Below, piece by piece: positions 12,801 to 23,900 of a stretch of DNA of 64,000 nt. Positions within the stretch are counted from its first letter, which is position 1; each line of letters opens with the position of its first letter. Source of the stretch: Tyto alba. Lineage: Eukaryota; Chordata; Aves; Strigiformes; Tytonidae. Location: NCBI RefSeq assembly GCF_018691265.1, contig NW_024881278.1, positions 8,019,501 to 8,083,500 on the forward strand, in the 5' to 3' direction. Below the pieces are notes generated by a model. That model did no database searches and had not been told where the DNA came from. It saw only the letters and a list, made by a program, of their open reading frames with translations. The position numbers were made by a program, and so were the translations under genes.

Positions 12801-14657
12801 GTGAGGCGGTGGCTGAGAGCGGGGCAGGTTTGGAGACAGGAATTGTGTGTGTGACAGCATGTAAGCCGGGTGACAAAGCAAGGCTTTTCACTCGATCTTA
12901 GAAGCAATGTGGCAAAGCATTTTGGGGCTTGAGTTCAGAACTGGGACAGCTGCATGTGCACAGCACTGCTCCAACTGAAAAACATGCCTGCCGAGCCCGC
13001 GTCTGCTTGCACATCATTTGTTTCTTTGCAGGAACCTTTTTTTTTTTTAATAAAATACTAGACGCCCAACTCGTGCTAGTACCTGAAGCATGGCGATTTG
13101 TCTTGCAGAAAAGTAAATGCAAGGGGGAGTTGGATTATCTTTAAGTACTGTGCATGTTAATTTATGGTGTTAGAGGTTCTAACTAGTGCTATTTAGAACT
13201 AGATGAAAATTTCTACATGTAGCATGCTTTTATTTTTAAAAAGAATCCTTATACCTTTTCAGGAGGAGCTCTTTTAAAGTCGTATTCCAGTTTTAGAGTG
13301 GAGCTACCAGGGTACAGGTTAGATGACTGCTTTAGGGAGCATCAGGATAACATACTTCCGTGATACAAAACCAGCATTCAAAGTAGGTAAATTATTAGAG
13401 AGCTGTATGTAAGCATCAGTTTCTATACGTTTATGATCAGTTTGCATTTCTGATGACGGAATCGTGAGCAGCATCTGCAGCCGTGAAAAACAGTCCTGCC
13501 ACAGGAAAGTCATTCATCTAACTTGCTGGGCGCTTCTGTAACCTATTGTTTCTTTAACATTTGTTGAGCTATTTAGAATTATATAGGGGTGATAGCCCTT
13601 CTGTGGGGAGGGTGGTACCAGCTTTCAGAGCAGAGTAAGACTCTTATTCTCACTCTTGTGACTTAAAAATAGGTATGTTCACAGGCGGTTGAGAATGCTC
13701 GTTTCTGGAATTTTAGTTTAATTTTCTTAGTGGCTTTTTCTTATTTTTTCCTACCTTCTTTGCCGAACAGTAAATATTTCCTCCTTTGAGTTGTCATGTG
13801 AAAGTAAATAAAGCTGAAAAACAGTGAGGTGGTTACTGAGATCAATGCTCCTGGCCTTTACTGATTAACTAGCCTTTCTCTTCAAAGCCTGACACCCATG
13901 CTAAGGTATTTTCCCTTAATTATTTAGATTTATGTCTATAATAACTAAATTGGTTATTTTTGAGCTATTAAAACGGACTGATGGTTATTTTTGTTACCAT
14001 TCTTCTCAGTTCATTACATTTTGGTTTTTGTTTTTGTTTTTTTTTTTTTTTGACAACACCGAAGAGAACGAATTCTTCAACTTCAGGAAACAATTCTTGC
14101 CACAATTAAATAAATTACTAGTCAAAGTGGAAATACTTAACCTCGGCACTGTGCAAAAGACTGGAGTAAACAGCATCAGAAAGCGTCAGCTGCCCTCAGG
14201 ACATACTTTTAAGTTTAAAAGGGGCCCAGAAGCAGCAGTGGCGGGGCTGCAGGAGCGCGGCCAGGGGGAACAGCCCCCGGGCCGGCTGCGAGCCACGGGG
14301 CAGGGCCCCCGCCGGCATTTTCCGCCGAGCCCCACGCGGGGGAGCGCCCCGCGGGGTCCGGGGGGAAGGCCGGGCTGGCTTCGGCCACGGGGCGGGGGGC
14401 TCGGCGCACTCCCCGCCGCGGAGCCGTGAGGGCAGGAGGGGGGAGGCCGAGGCCCGCCCGCCCCGCCGCCGCGGTGAGGGGCCGCCGCTGCCCGGCCCGC
14501 CCGGCGGCCGCCCCCGCCTCACCTTGCCCGGCACGCCGCGGTGGTCGGTGCTGCCCTGCCAGAAGCGGCGGCTGTAGCCCAGGATGCGCCCCACCATCTT
14601 CTCCTCGTAAGGGAAATCCACCTTCCAAATGAGGGAGCCGTAGCCGAACACCCACAT
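2496..14657 (-). CDS. CHAC2: Glutathione-specific gamma-glutamylcyclotransferase 2 (ChaC family), 3 exons
   Basis: Cytosolic enzyme of the ChaC family that cleaves glutathione into 5-oxoproline and Cys-Gly. Coding exons on the minus strand are 14657-14523 (45 codons), 6365-6330 (12 codons) and 2879-2496 (127 codons plus stop). All junctions are phase 0 with GT donors and AG acceptors. The joined product is 184 residues, the same as human CHAC2. Visible hallmarks are the N-terminal substrate loop YGSLIW (residues 6-11), [17 protein letters not shown] ending exon 1, and Glu74 and Glu83, the latter in [10 protein letters not shown] and the probable catalytic acid. The middle exon encodes [12 protein letters not shown]. 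The start is the only ATG in frame with YGSLIW and lies in a CpG island shared head to head with ASB3. I see no frameshift or missing key residue. Exon positions come from my own splice reading; identity is based on near-complete similarity to the known family sequence. Confidence 0.96.
2880..6329 (-). other. CHAC2 intron 2
   Basis: Intron between the micro-exon and the last exon. Apart from the 38-bp duplication and poly-A/poly-T runs, the only notable part is a GC-richer patch at about 5150-5460 that contrasts with the AT-rich surroundings. I could not assign that patch to a known repeat and see no gene in it. Confidence 0.6.
6105..6180. repeat. Perfect 38-bp tandem duplication
   Basis: Two identical, directly adjacent 38-bp units, 6105-6142 and 6143-6180, each starting TTGATTTATTTGGAACAATC. 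The duplication lies in CHAC2 intron 2, about 150 bp from the micro-exon. Complete identity suggests a recent event. Confidence 0.95.
6330..6365 (-). other. CHAC2: CHAC2 exon 2, 36-bp micro-exon
   Basis: Internal exon of exactly 12 codons encoding [12 protein letters not shown]. On the minus strand it follows an AG acceptor preceded by a T-rich tract, itself the complement of a TAAAA-type short repeat at about 6366-6401. It ends GAG before a GTATAG donor. It is phase 0 on both sides, so skipping would delete 12 residues without a frameshift. The peptide matches the corresponding stretch of vertebrate CHAC2. Confidence 0.93.
6366..6401. repeat. (TAAAA)n / (TAAA)n short repeat
   Basis: Short A/T repeat with units TAAAA then TAAA, directly abutting the CHAC2 micro-exon. 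Read on the minus strand it supplies the T-rich tract before the exon 2 acceptor, so length variation here could influence splicing. Confidence 0.85.
9277..9300. repeat. (GT)12 microsatellite
   Basis: Twelve uninterrupted GT units followed by a degenerate ATGTATACAT-type tract to about 9330. It lies in CHAC2 intron 1. Confidence 0.95.
10667..10725 (-). mobile_element. CR1 LINE 3' end fragment
   Basis: About 60 bp reading GAATCACAGAGGTGGGAAGG and then a stretch ending in TCTGGTCCAACCTCC. This is the reverse complement of the conserved avian CR1 3' tail. It is a 5'-truncated, inactive copy in CHAC2 intron 1. Confidence 0.75.
12187..12201. repeat. Run of 15 G residues
   Basis: Uninterrupted homopolymer of 15 G preceded by GTATGGGT in a G/T-rich context. 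It is prone to length variation and sequencing error, and lies in CHAC2 intron 1. Confidence 0.9.
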
Positions 14658-14930
14658 GGCCGCCCGCCTGCCCGACTGCCGGGCGGGCCTGCGCACTGCC
14701 GGCGGGCGGGAGAAGCGGCTTCCCGCTCGGCAGCCGGCGCGGGGGGCGGCGGGCCCTGCCCCTCAGGTGGCGACCCCCCCCCCCCCAAAACCCCACAAAC
14801 AAGCACAACTCGCCCCACAACCCACCAAAAAGCTCTGCGAAACAAACAAAAATCCACCCCTCGTATACATACTTTGTACTGACAGGCATCTTTTCTCCTT
14901 CCCTTTCTTCCCCCGCCTTCCTCCTGCAGA
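14200..14930. promoter_or_regulatory. CpG-island bidirectional promoter of CHAC2 and ASB3
   Basis: GC- and CpG-rich block spanning CHAC2 exon 1 and the 290 bp between the two start codons (14657 minus, 14948 plus). It has no obvious TATA box, as expected for a housekeeping bidirectional promoter. It contains a 13-C run (14774-14786) and an inverted repeat GCCCGCC/GGCGGGC (14662-14668, 14682-14688) just upstream of the CHAC2 ATG. A pyrimidine tract and CAG at 14927-14929 suggest that the ASB3 coding start exon is preceded by an untranslated exon inside the island. Confidence 0.75.
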
Positions 14931-14947
14931 GTTTGCCACACGCAAGG

Positions 14948-17900
14948 ATGGATTTCACTGAAGCCTATTCCGATCGGTGTTCCGCCGTGGGGCTTGCAGC
15001 CAGGGAGGGAAATGTTAAAATGCTGAGGAAACTGATTAAGCAGGGATACAGCATCGATGTTCCAGATAACAGGGGGTGGGTGCCAATCCACGAAGCGGCA
15101 GCTCACAATTCAGGTGACTGTCTGAGGCTGCTAGTTCGTGCAGGTAAGGAAATTTGATGTGAAAGTAGTGTGATTTTTGCCGCTAAATTACCCTGTCATA
15201 TAAAATATAAATTAAATAGATTTCTCTTACCCTGCTCGTACTTGTTTTGGAAATTTCTGTGTGGTTTCATGGATACTGACTAGCTGTGGTAAAGAGAAAT
15301 AGGCATGTGGTAGCCTGTGAATGACATTTGATTCTACTCTACCTTCTCTGTCCAAGGCGGGTGGGTATCTGCATAGGGCCAGCAATAACTGACACTGAAC
15401 AGCAGGTCTGTGGATATGTTGTAGGCCACCCATCTCAAAGAACTCAATTATTTTAAGAAAATAACTGTGTTTTGTAATTCATTGCTAAATATACTTTTTT
15501 CCCCCCCCTCCCCTCCATTATTCTCATTTGTAGCTCCATCTGATGGCTACATAAACTCAAAGACGTTTGAAGGGATGTGCGCGCTGCACCTTTCGGCACG
15601 CCATGGGTCTTTGGAAAGTGTTCGTATTCTTCTGGAAGCTGGGGCTGACCCCAATGAAGTTACCACCGAAGCAACCACCCCACTGTTCCTAGGTGACACG
15701 AGCTTTCTTGAAATCTCAGAACAGCCATTGAGTATGGAGAAGATTCTTCTCCAAATTTAAACTCATCAAAGTTCATTCACAGCCTACCATGTTTCATATT
15801 TTTGTAGTCTAAATACTAGGCTTTAGACTCGGAGATGGAGTAAGTCTAGAAATTACCTTTTTTTTTTTTTTTCATGGATAAATCTGCTTCAGACTGTGTT
15901 TTAAAACAAAATTGTAAAACCAAATTGGTTTTCTGTATCACTTTTTCTATCACAGTCTGTGCCTCCTAGAATTGCCTCCTATTACTGTATTGAGGGTGTT
16001 TCAATTTTTTTTTTTTTTTTTTAATTCCTCCCTGCTTCTTGTGTGAAAAGACCTCTTACTCTTTTTGCAATTTCTAGTTTAGCAATTAAGGTCCATTATT
16101 TTAGTATTTTTTTCTATAGCTTATGTTTGACATCATTAAATACTTAAAACTTCTGCCATAGTGAATCCTCGGAGTCTAAATCATCTGATGAAATATACTT
16201 ACTGTTTTACTTACCTCCTTACCCAGGCAAACATCATGGCTGCCACGTTACCTTTGTTTACAAGTCTATTCTCATTTTATTTTTGAGCAACTAAATAGCT
16301 TATTTGCTTAAAACAGTTGGTAACAGGTACCACTTTTGGGGAAATCATTATTAAAAGCACACTGGATAATGATAATTAACAACATTTAAATGTTTAAATT
16401 CAGTAGATTAAACGAGGCCAAGAAATGGTCCTGGGGTTTTGTATCCAAGAGATTTTTGACAAGGAAGAAGTTTATGGTCAGGTTAGTCCAGACTATATAA
16501 TGGGGCTATGGCACAGCTCTGTGTTGGACATTGAGTACTACAAGCCAAAGGCACTCCTTTGGTGAGCTCATTTACTAGTACTCCAGAATAATTATTCGAT
16601 CAGTAGCAACTATTCATGGTCATTTCTCACTATATCAAGCTTTGACGTCTACACAGGAAATGTGCCCTAGTAGAATTGTTGGTGGCAAAAACTTGAGGAT
16701 GGACCAGGATGCTAAAATAGACTTTGTCAGTGAGTTAATTAGCATAAGTTAAATGTGTACATTATAGATTAATTTTATAGAAGCTTTTAAAACAGTTTTA
16801 AACTTTTTTTTTTTTTTTTTTTGAAAAGTGTAAATTGGGGGGGATTTTGTTATAAGATAGTCACTGGGCTTCACAAGTTTGGGAGGCCGTTGCAGCTGCC
16901 ATGCAGTTAGGTGCCTGCTGCAGAATTGTCTCCGTGTTCCACAGGAAAGAGGGAGGAGATAAATTTTCTTTTGTTATCTGTGTTAGCACAATATAGGTGG
17001 AATTTTAACAAGTCTAACTAAAAACTCTGTGGATAAATTGCCGTTCTCCAACACTCTTGGGGGTGTAAACATAAAAGGCAAGTAAGCATATATAAGGCAA
17101 GTTGAAAAGTTACAATTATTGTGTCAGGAAGTTAGTGGTGAGATCATTTGAGTTTTTCAATGAGTTCGTTAAGTCCATTTAATAAGTTTTTTTTTTTTCC
17201 CCTTCTTTTTTTACTGTTCTATTCTAAGCTGTTGAAAATGGACATGTAGGCATTGTAAAGTTTCTGCTCCAACACGGAGCAAATGTTCAAGGACCTCATT
17301 CTTGGTCTGGATGGAATTCTTTGCACCAAGCTTCTTTTCAGGTAACCTGTAAGTGTATCATATAATTTTAATGCAACTGGTGTATTCTAAGTGATATTTT
17401 ATCTATTTCTTTGCATTTTTATCTGGTGTTTTTTCCTAACCTGCCCTAGCAGTCATAAGGCTGTCCAAATGCTGAAGGGCTTGCAATTCACTGAAGAGTG
17501 TATCTGAAAATACACGAGATGTTGATGTTGGCAAGCAATAATTATTTAAGTATTATAAGTATTGCATGTACTCACAAGCTCACGTGTTGTATTTGGGAAG
17601 TGAATCTCTTACAGGATTTTTTGAGAAAGAGTTCTGTTTAGTATCTCATCATCAGTGAGATATACAACCTATTTCCAGAGTAGAAATGTGTTAGCTTAAT
17701 GTCCTAATAAACTAATTTAATTTCCATTTGTATGTATCATGAAATGAGCAAATGTAAAAAACTAATTTAAACTTGTCTGATTCTTTCTGTCCTTAATTTT
17801 TCGATACATCTTTAGAATATTCAATATATTGCATTTTTTCTTGTTTCTGTTTGGAATATGTGGGAAAAAATAGATGATGTCAATTCCCCACTTTTTTGTT

Positions 17901-20900
17901 GTTTAAAAATAAAAATATTTATTTCAGGGATGCACTGAGATACTGAAAATACTCCTGGAGAAGGGGGCAAGCAAGGAATGTAAGGATGACTTTGGAATTA
18001 CACCTTTGTTTGTTGCTGCTCAGTATGGAAAGCTGGAGAGTTTAAGACTGCTTTTATCCCACGGTAATAGTGATCATTTGTTTAGCTTCATTGTTTTTAA
18101 ACTTGCATCAGCCTGTCACCAGATACCATTTTAGTTCTACTTTTGCACTTCGTAACTTCAAATTTCAATGCTTTTAATGTAATTTTAGTTGCAGATGGGT
18201 ACTGCAAAACTACCTTAATTGTTTAAATCTTGTTTCAGTAATTTCATATAGTTTTCAGTGAGTGATTGTAGGAAATAATCAAAACTATGAAAAGATTAAG
18301 GCTCGTCAGGGTCTTCTAGAAGCCCTCAACAGCTCTACATTAGTGGTCAGATTTTGATGACATTCCTCTTGTAATAGGATATTGTTCAGGGTAAGTGGGG
18401 ATATCTTTCTGTGGTCATAAAGTGACAGCAACGCTTTCATCCACATAATCAACAAGTTTTATATGTCTAAGAGCATGTGTCCTTGCAACCAAAATTAATT
18501 GCCGTAACTATTAAGCATGAGGGTGCCATAGCCTGACCAGAGAAATCGTAGTAACTGATCAACCAAACAGAGGGAGAATATTAAAAAATAACTGCAATCA
18601 AAAGATTGCCTAGCCCATTGCCGTTCCTCCAACGTGTTTATCTTGTGTTGCGCTGATCTTTGGCAGATTTAATGTTGAAGAACTGACTGCTTAAAAAGTT
18701 AGCAACAAGCCAGTTAATCTTTCCGTATTGCAGTGGAAAACCTGTTGTGTTGTAAAATCACTCTGAAAACCAATTACTGAGTAACATTATTTTGATGTTT
18801 ATTTTGTCCTGTAGTGGTGTTGTAAAGTATTGGCTTTTTTTTTTTTTTGTTTGTCAGGTGCAGACATAAACTGTCAAGCCAAGGACAGAGCCACTCCCCT
18901 GCTGATTGCTGCGCAGGAGGGCCACACCGAATGCGTGGAACTGCTGTTATCAAAAGGGGCAGAGGCAAATCTCTACTGCAACCAGGATAACTGGCAGTTA
19001 CCTATTCATGCAGCAGCTGAAATGGGCCATAAAAAGTAGGTGATTAAAAAGACATAAGATTCTGGTAATAAAAACCTAATCAACAAAGTGGAAGTTCAGC
19101 TCTACAAGGAACTAAAATGAGTTCTCAAGCTGATGTGTAATTTAGGATTTCCAATTTGTTCCATATTTTAAAAGTCTGTAAGTAGTCCCAGTAAAGTGAA
19201 CAACCATTTTGAATTCAGCATCTAACGTGGGTCTGATCCATATCCTAAATGAGTTTAAAGGGTTTTCTGCAGTGCTGAATCGGATACCAGTTCACTTAGT
19301 AGCCATATCACTTTTACATTTTAAAATATAAGTAGCAGTAGCATATTCTTGATCTTAACCCCAAGCAAAAGGAGGTCATCAGCTGAGTTGTCATTAAGTT
19401 TGTGCATCACATTGATGCCTCTCCTCAAACTGATGAGGAGGGCAGACGGTAGTAGGTACTGAGAAAGCTGGGTTTTGTTCTTTTTCTCAGAAAGGGAAGA
19501 TGGGTTAGCGAAGTTGTCAGTACTGGAAGTGCCTTTAAATCAAATGCTGCCTTCGTAGCTTTCACAACAATATATAACTGGTGACCTCTGAGCAGCACCA
19601 GTAAGTTCCTCTAGCAAAGGAATCGGTGTTTGTCACTAATCCTTGTTAGTTGGAAAGGATGTGAACCAGAGGTGTGAGCTTGGAAACAGAATGATTTTTC
19701 TGTTTCAGTATCTCTGTGTTGTTGAACAGAAGTAAATACTCATTTTATTTGCAACTCACATTTTCAGTTTGCTTTCAGACTTCATAGAAATACGTATTTA
19801 ATGTGCAGTGGTACTCTATTGCTGTAAAAAGGATTGTTGCATAATAGGAAATATCTGTCTCTGGTTCAGATTAAAATATTTAGTGCCAGCGTAAACCCAT
19901 GCGTAAAGCACAAGGTTTGTTATGGGTCTATGTACAAAATGATAAAGGTTGTTCTTCTGTGTGAACTCGGTAATGAAAAAGCAGGTAGGATTTTCTTCTT
20001 GTGTTGTAATGACCATATGAAAAATGACCATACATTTAAAATTTTATTGTATAAGATCACAAAATAAACAGTGTTTTTAAATATTGGCAGGATACTAAAG
20101 TTGCTAATACCAATTACTGATCGGATTTGTGACAAAGGCAAAGACAAAGTGAGCCCTGTGTATTCAGCAGTATATGGTGGTAATAGAGAATGTTTGGAAA
20201 TGTTGCTTAAAGAAGGCTACAGTCCAGATGCTCAAGAGTGCCTTAACTTCAACTGCAGATCACCCATGTGTATGGTCTTCCAAAAAGAGTAAGCAAACTT
20301 CTTTATTATGAGTAGTTTCAAAATATATGTTGGTCTTTACTTAACTTTTTTGAAAGGTGCAGTTTTTCTGCCCCCCCTTCCTCAATTCTTGAGGTGACAG
20401 AGTTAAACTGCAAGTATCTGATTGGTGTGTGAGCTTTGGATTGCATGCAGGAGCTGAAGAACCTCGCTGAAATCTCCAAGGGGAAGCTCAGCTTTTTGAA
20501 GAAGAGTTTTGTAGAACATAATTGCTGTTTTCGTGCTTTCAGAAGGCCTTATCACATCTCTGTCTTCTGGGAATGTGACTCAATGCTGTAATTGGATCAA
20601 AAGGACTCCTAAGTAGCCAGATTCTTTTCAGTAAGGATGAGTTATTGCAAAAGAGTATTTTCCTTTTCTGTATGCCAGTCTCGTGTATAAGACAAGCAGA
20701 ATTAACCAGCTCAATGCTATGGCTGTAAGGAAGACTGGGAGACTGAATAATACATTATTTTAGATCATGAACTGTTTCCTTTTATGCCTGGTGAGTGATG
20801 TGCACCCCTGGTATTCAGTGGGGAATAACCCAATACTTCATAATGCAAAGGCTATAATTTTGGAGGAAAAATAATAAGGTATAAAAGCCTTGCTCCTAAG

Positions 20901-23900
20901 TATATATATATACGGTATGTCAGTGAGGTGCTCTTCATGTCCTTATTGCTGATTACTTTTTTCCTGTGGTACAGAATTTTCTTCTTCCTTTTTCTGTTGG
21001 AAATTAATTTTTGAACGAGTGGGCTATTACTGTAAAAGAGCTAGATGTTGCTGTCCCCAAGCTTGCCTTGTGCTCCTCCCAAACTAATTCAATATATAAA
21101 ATAACATTCAGAGGATTGAATATTGGCACAGCTCAAGTCAAGACAGATAATCAAATCTCAGTCACTTCTTGTCAGCTCTGAGCTTTGTATAGAGCTGTGA
21201 TGTCACTGTGGTTTACATTTTTAATTGAAGCTTGAGAGCAGTTACCTGATACTGCTTTATGCCTTAGAACCACAGAGAAATTTCATGTAGTAGAGAATAC
21301 ATATGAAAACATTTTTTTTTTCTTCAGCTGATTGCTGTCTATCATGTGATATTTTGCCAGAATTCTAGTTAGTTCACCCTTCATAGATGCTTCTTGGGAA
21401 TATTAATGTGAAGTAATGTTATGTGGCTAGTGTGCTGCATTAAGGAAAATATCTTCAATAAAGGTTTTTAAATCTTCTTAAAACTGAGATTCTAACAATA
21501 TTTCATGTACAGGGTCAAAATTTACTGCTTATGTGCTGCCATTAATGAGGTTTTGGTAATAGTGAATTTAGTTCACCCCATTAAGAAGCAATTTATCCAG
21601 CAGATGCGAAATCACAGATCTTGGGGCTGGCTTACATTCAGGAATCATGATTTCAGTTTCTCATTTTTGCCTCCTGTCTTCCAGATGGGACCTGGTCTGG
21701 TTTCTTTTATTTAAGGAAGAAAGATATCGTAATATGCAATATTTTACCAGTTCTTAGATTCCACAAGTTTGTCACCTGCAAACATTTTTAGCCAAATTGC
21801 TAACATTTAGAGGATGCGCCTTGGTGCCCTGAATCCTATAAACAATTGAGGCTTGTACAAAGATGTGTAGAGGCTATTTGAGAGATAATTTTTACCAGAA
21901 AGCTTGTTATAATTAAAAATGGTGGTCTTGAGGTGATGTACTTTTTTTTTTTTCCTTTCCCCTGGATAAAGCTGTTGAAAGAATTAACTTTGCTGGGATA
22001 TTCTTTGCTGAGTATGTTTGAATTATGTGGGTTTGTGAAGTGTGTACTAGCTGCATGCTGTCAGTTAATAGGATTGCACATTCTTACAGTTGGTTTAGGA
22101 AAATTTTAAACAAACAAATATATGCCATCAATCTATAACACCATGATTGTAATAAATAAATTGCCAGTCATTCATAATGTTCCTGAAGTGAAAATACTAC
22201 AGTAATATTCTGATTTAATTTATCCTACTTGATCTAAAAGGTGTTATTTTAAGGAGGGAAATCAAGGATAGAATTATTTTTTTTACTAGTGAAAGTACAT
22301 CCCTGTGCCTGCTACAGCCTCTTGTGTCTCTGGTCAGGCTGCAGGTGATTTTTAGTTGCTTGAGGCAGGAACTGACGCAGATCCAAAATGGCAGTGTGAA
22401 ATCACGCATCAAGGGACGAGGCAAAATGTGCTTTTCTGTATCTCCATATATGACAGATAAAGCGTCCAGTGAAGCAGTTCGTGGGGTTTGTTATTACCAA
22501 TTTTCCTCACAACTACTAAAAAGCGTCTTTAAAAATCCTTGGATGTCATTTATCCCCTTCTGTCCTAGTCCTAGTATATAATAAATAATTTGGAAGGGAT
22601 GCAGACCAGATAACTACTAAAATGTGCTGTAAATGCGGCAGGTAACATATATTATTCTGTGACATAATGTGCAATCTAATTGCTAACTAAAAAGCAACAC
22701 ATTAATTATCAGTCACAATCTCATTCATTATCATATTACCATATTACAATTGATAAGGAGAAAGTGATTTTTAGTAAAAACCATTTAAAATGTTTACAGT
22801 AGGTCAGTGGGCTGCACAGCATCCTCAAACACAGCTGGATGTAAATTAAATAAGTTTGAACATTGGGCTGGTCCCTGAGTTCTGGGATGCGGTGTTTTGA
22901 TATTTTCATATACTTGTCCATCTGTTGCGTTTGGCATATTTTTAAGGTGAAACCTAAACAAGTGAGCACGGTGCTTTCCGCTTAGAGCAAGCACGTGGCA
23001 GATCAGCGGCGTGGTGAAACCTCTGGGTTATAGATACCAGTAATTGATGACTTTGTGTGGTTTCTGTGTGGGATCTTGCTTTTGAAGGGCTGGAAACTCG
23101 TTGGAACCATAGGTTTGTTGGGACAAAAAGAACGAATGAGTTAAATGTGGGAGACTGTAGGGTCTCCTGAATTATTTCTACTGTTTAAACTGATGCTTTC
23201 CAGAAAGAACTGCAGTCAGAATTGCATGCTGCGTTTTTTTATTTGTTTGGTTTTTTTGGTTTGGGGGGATTTTTGGTAGAAGAAATTTGCTTTCTTGGAG
23301 GTAAGAAGTGAAATGGTAGGAGCTTTCTGGGGAAAAACTAACAGGATGTCCTGTTCCTTGTGTGTTGTTCACAGGTTTTTTTATCTCATTGATATTTTAC
23401 TGAAATATGGGATCACCTTACTTGGGATTAATTTGGGATATTGCCTGATCCATGAGAAGTTTACTTTGTTTCAACGCTTCTTGAAGCTAGGCTGTTCACT
23501 GCCTTCTGGGGACCAGTTATTGGAGTTCATCAGTTACACAATTAAAGTGCACAAGGAGTACAAGCAATGGCTGCCTTATTTGCTCTTGGCTGGTTTTAAT
23601 CCCGTGAATTTACTGCGCAGATTCTGGTAGGAAGATAACATTATCTTGTTTACTTAAATATTGTATGCTAATCTGCAAAACTGTTGCCAATGTTATTTAG
23701 AGGCAACAATGTTGCCAATGTGTTTTCAGAGGATTGTACTTGATAATAGTTGCCATGATCAGGAATGGTGAGGCTTAGGGTAAATCGGAAATAAATCCTT
23801 CACGGGCAGTGACTGGATTCAGTAAAAGAAATTTCTTTTAGGAAGAAAGCCAGAATGGAGATTGGTTTATCACTACTCTGGAGAAAGGCATCATTTTGCA

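Larger units (their letters stand above)
6366..14522 (-). other. CHAC2 intron 1
   Basis: A long 8.2-kb intron. It contains a (GT)12 microsatellite, a 15-G run and a short CR1 tail, listed separately. No other exon, RNA gene or coding element was recognised on either strand. Confidence 0.6.

Noticed and set aside
14215..14958. Long open frame on the minus strand (247 codons) across the CHAC2/ASB3 CpG island
   Set aside because: GC-rich sequence lacks stop codons by composition. The translation is low-complexity Ala/Pro/Gly/Arg and runs in a different frame from CHAC2 exon 1.
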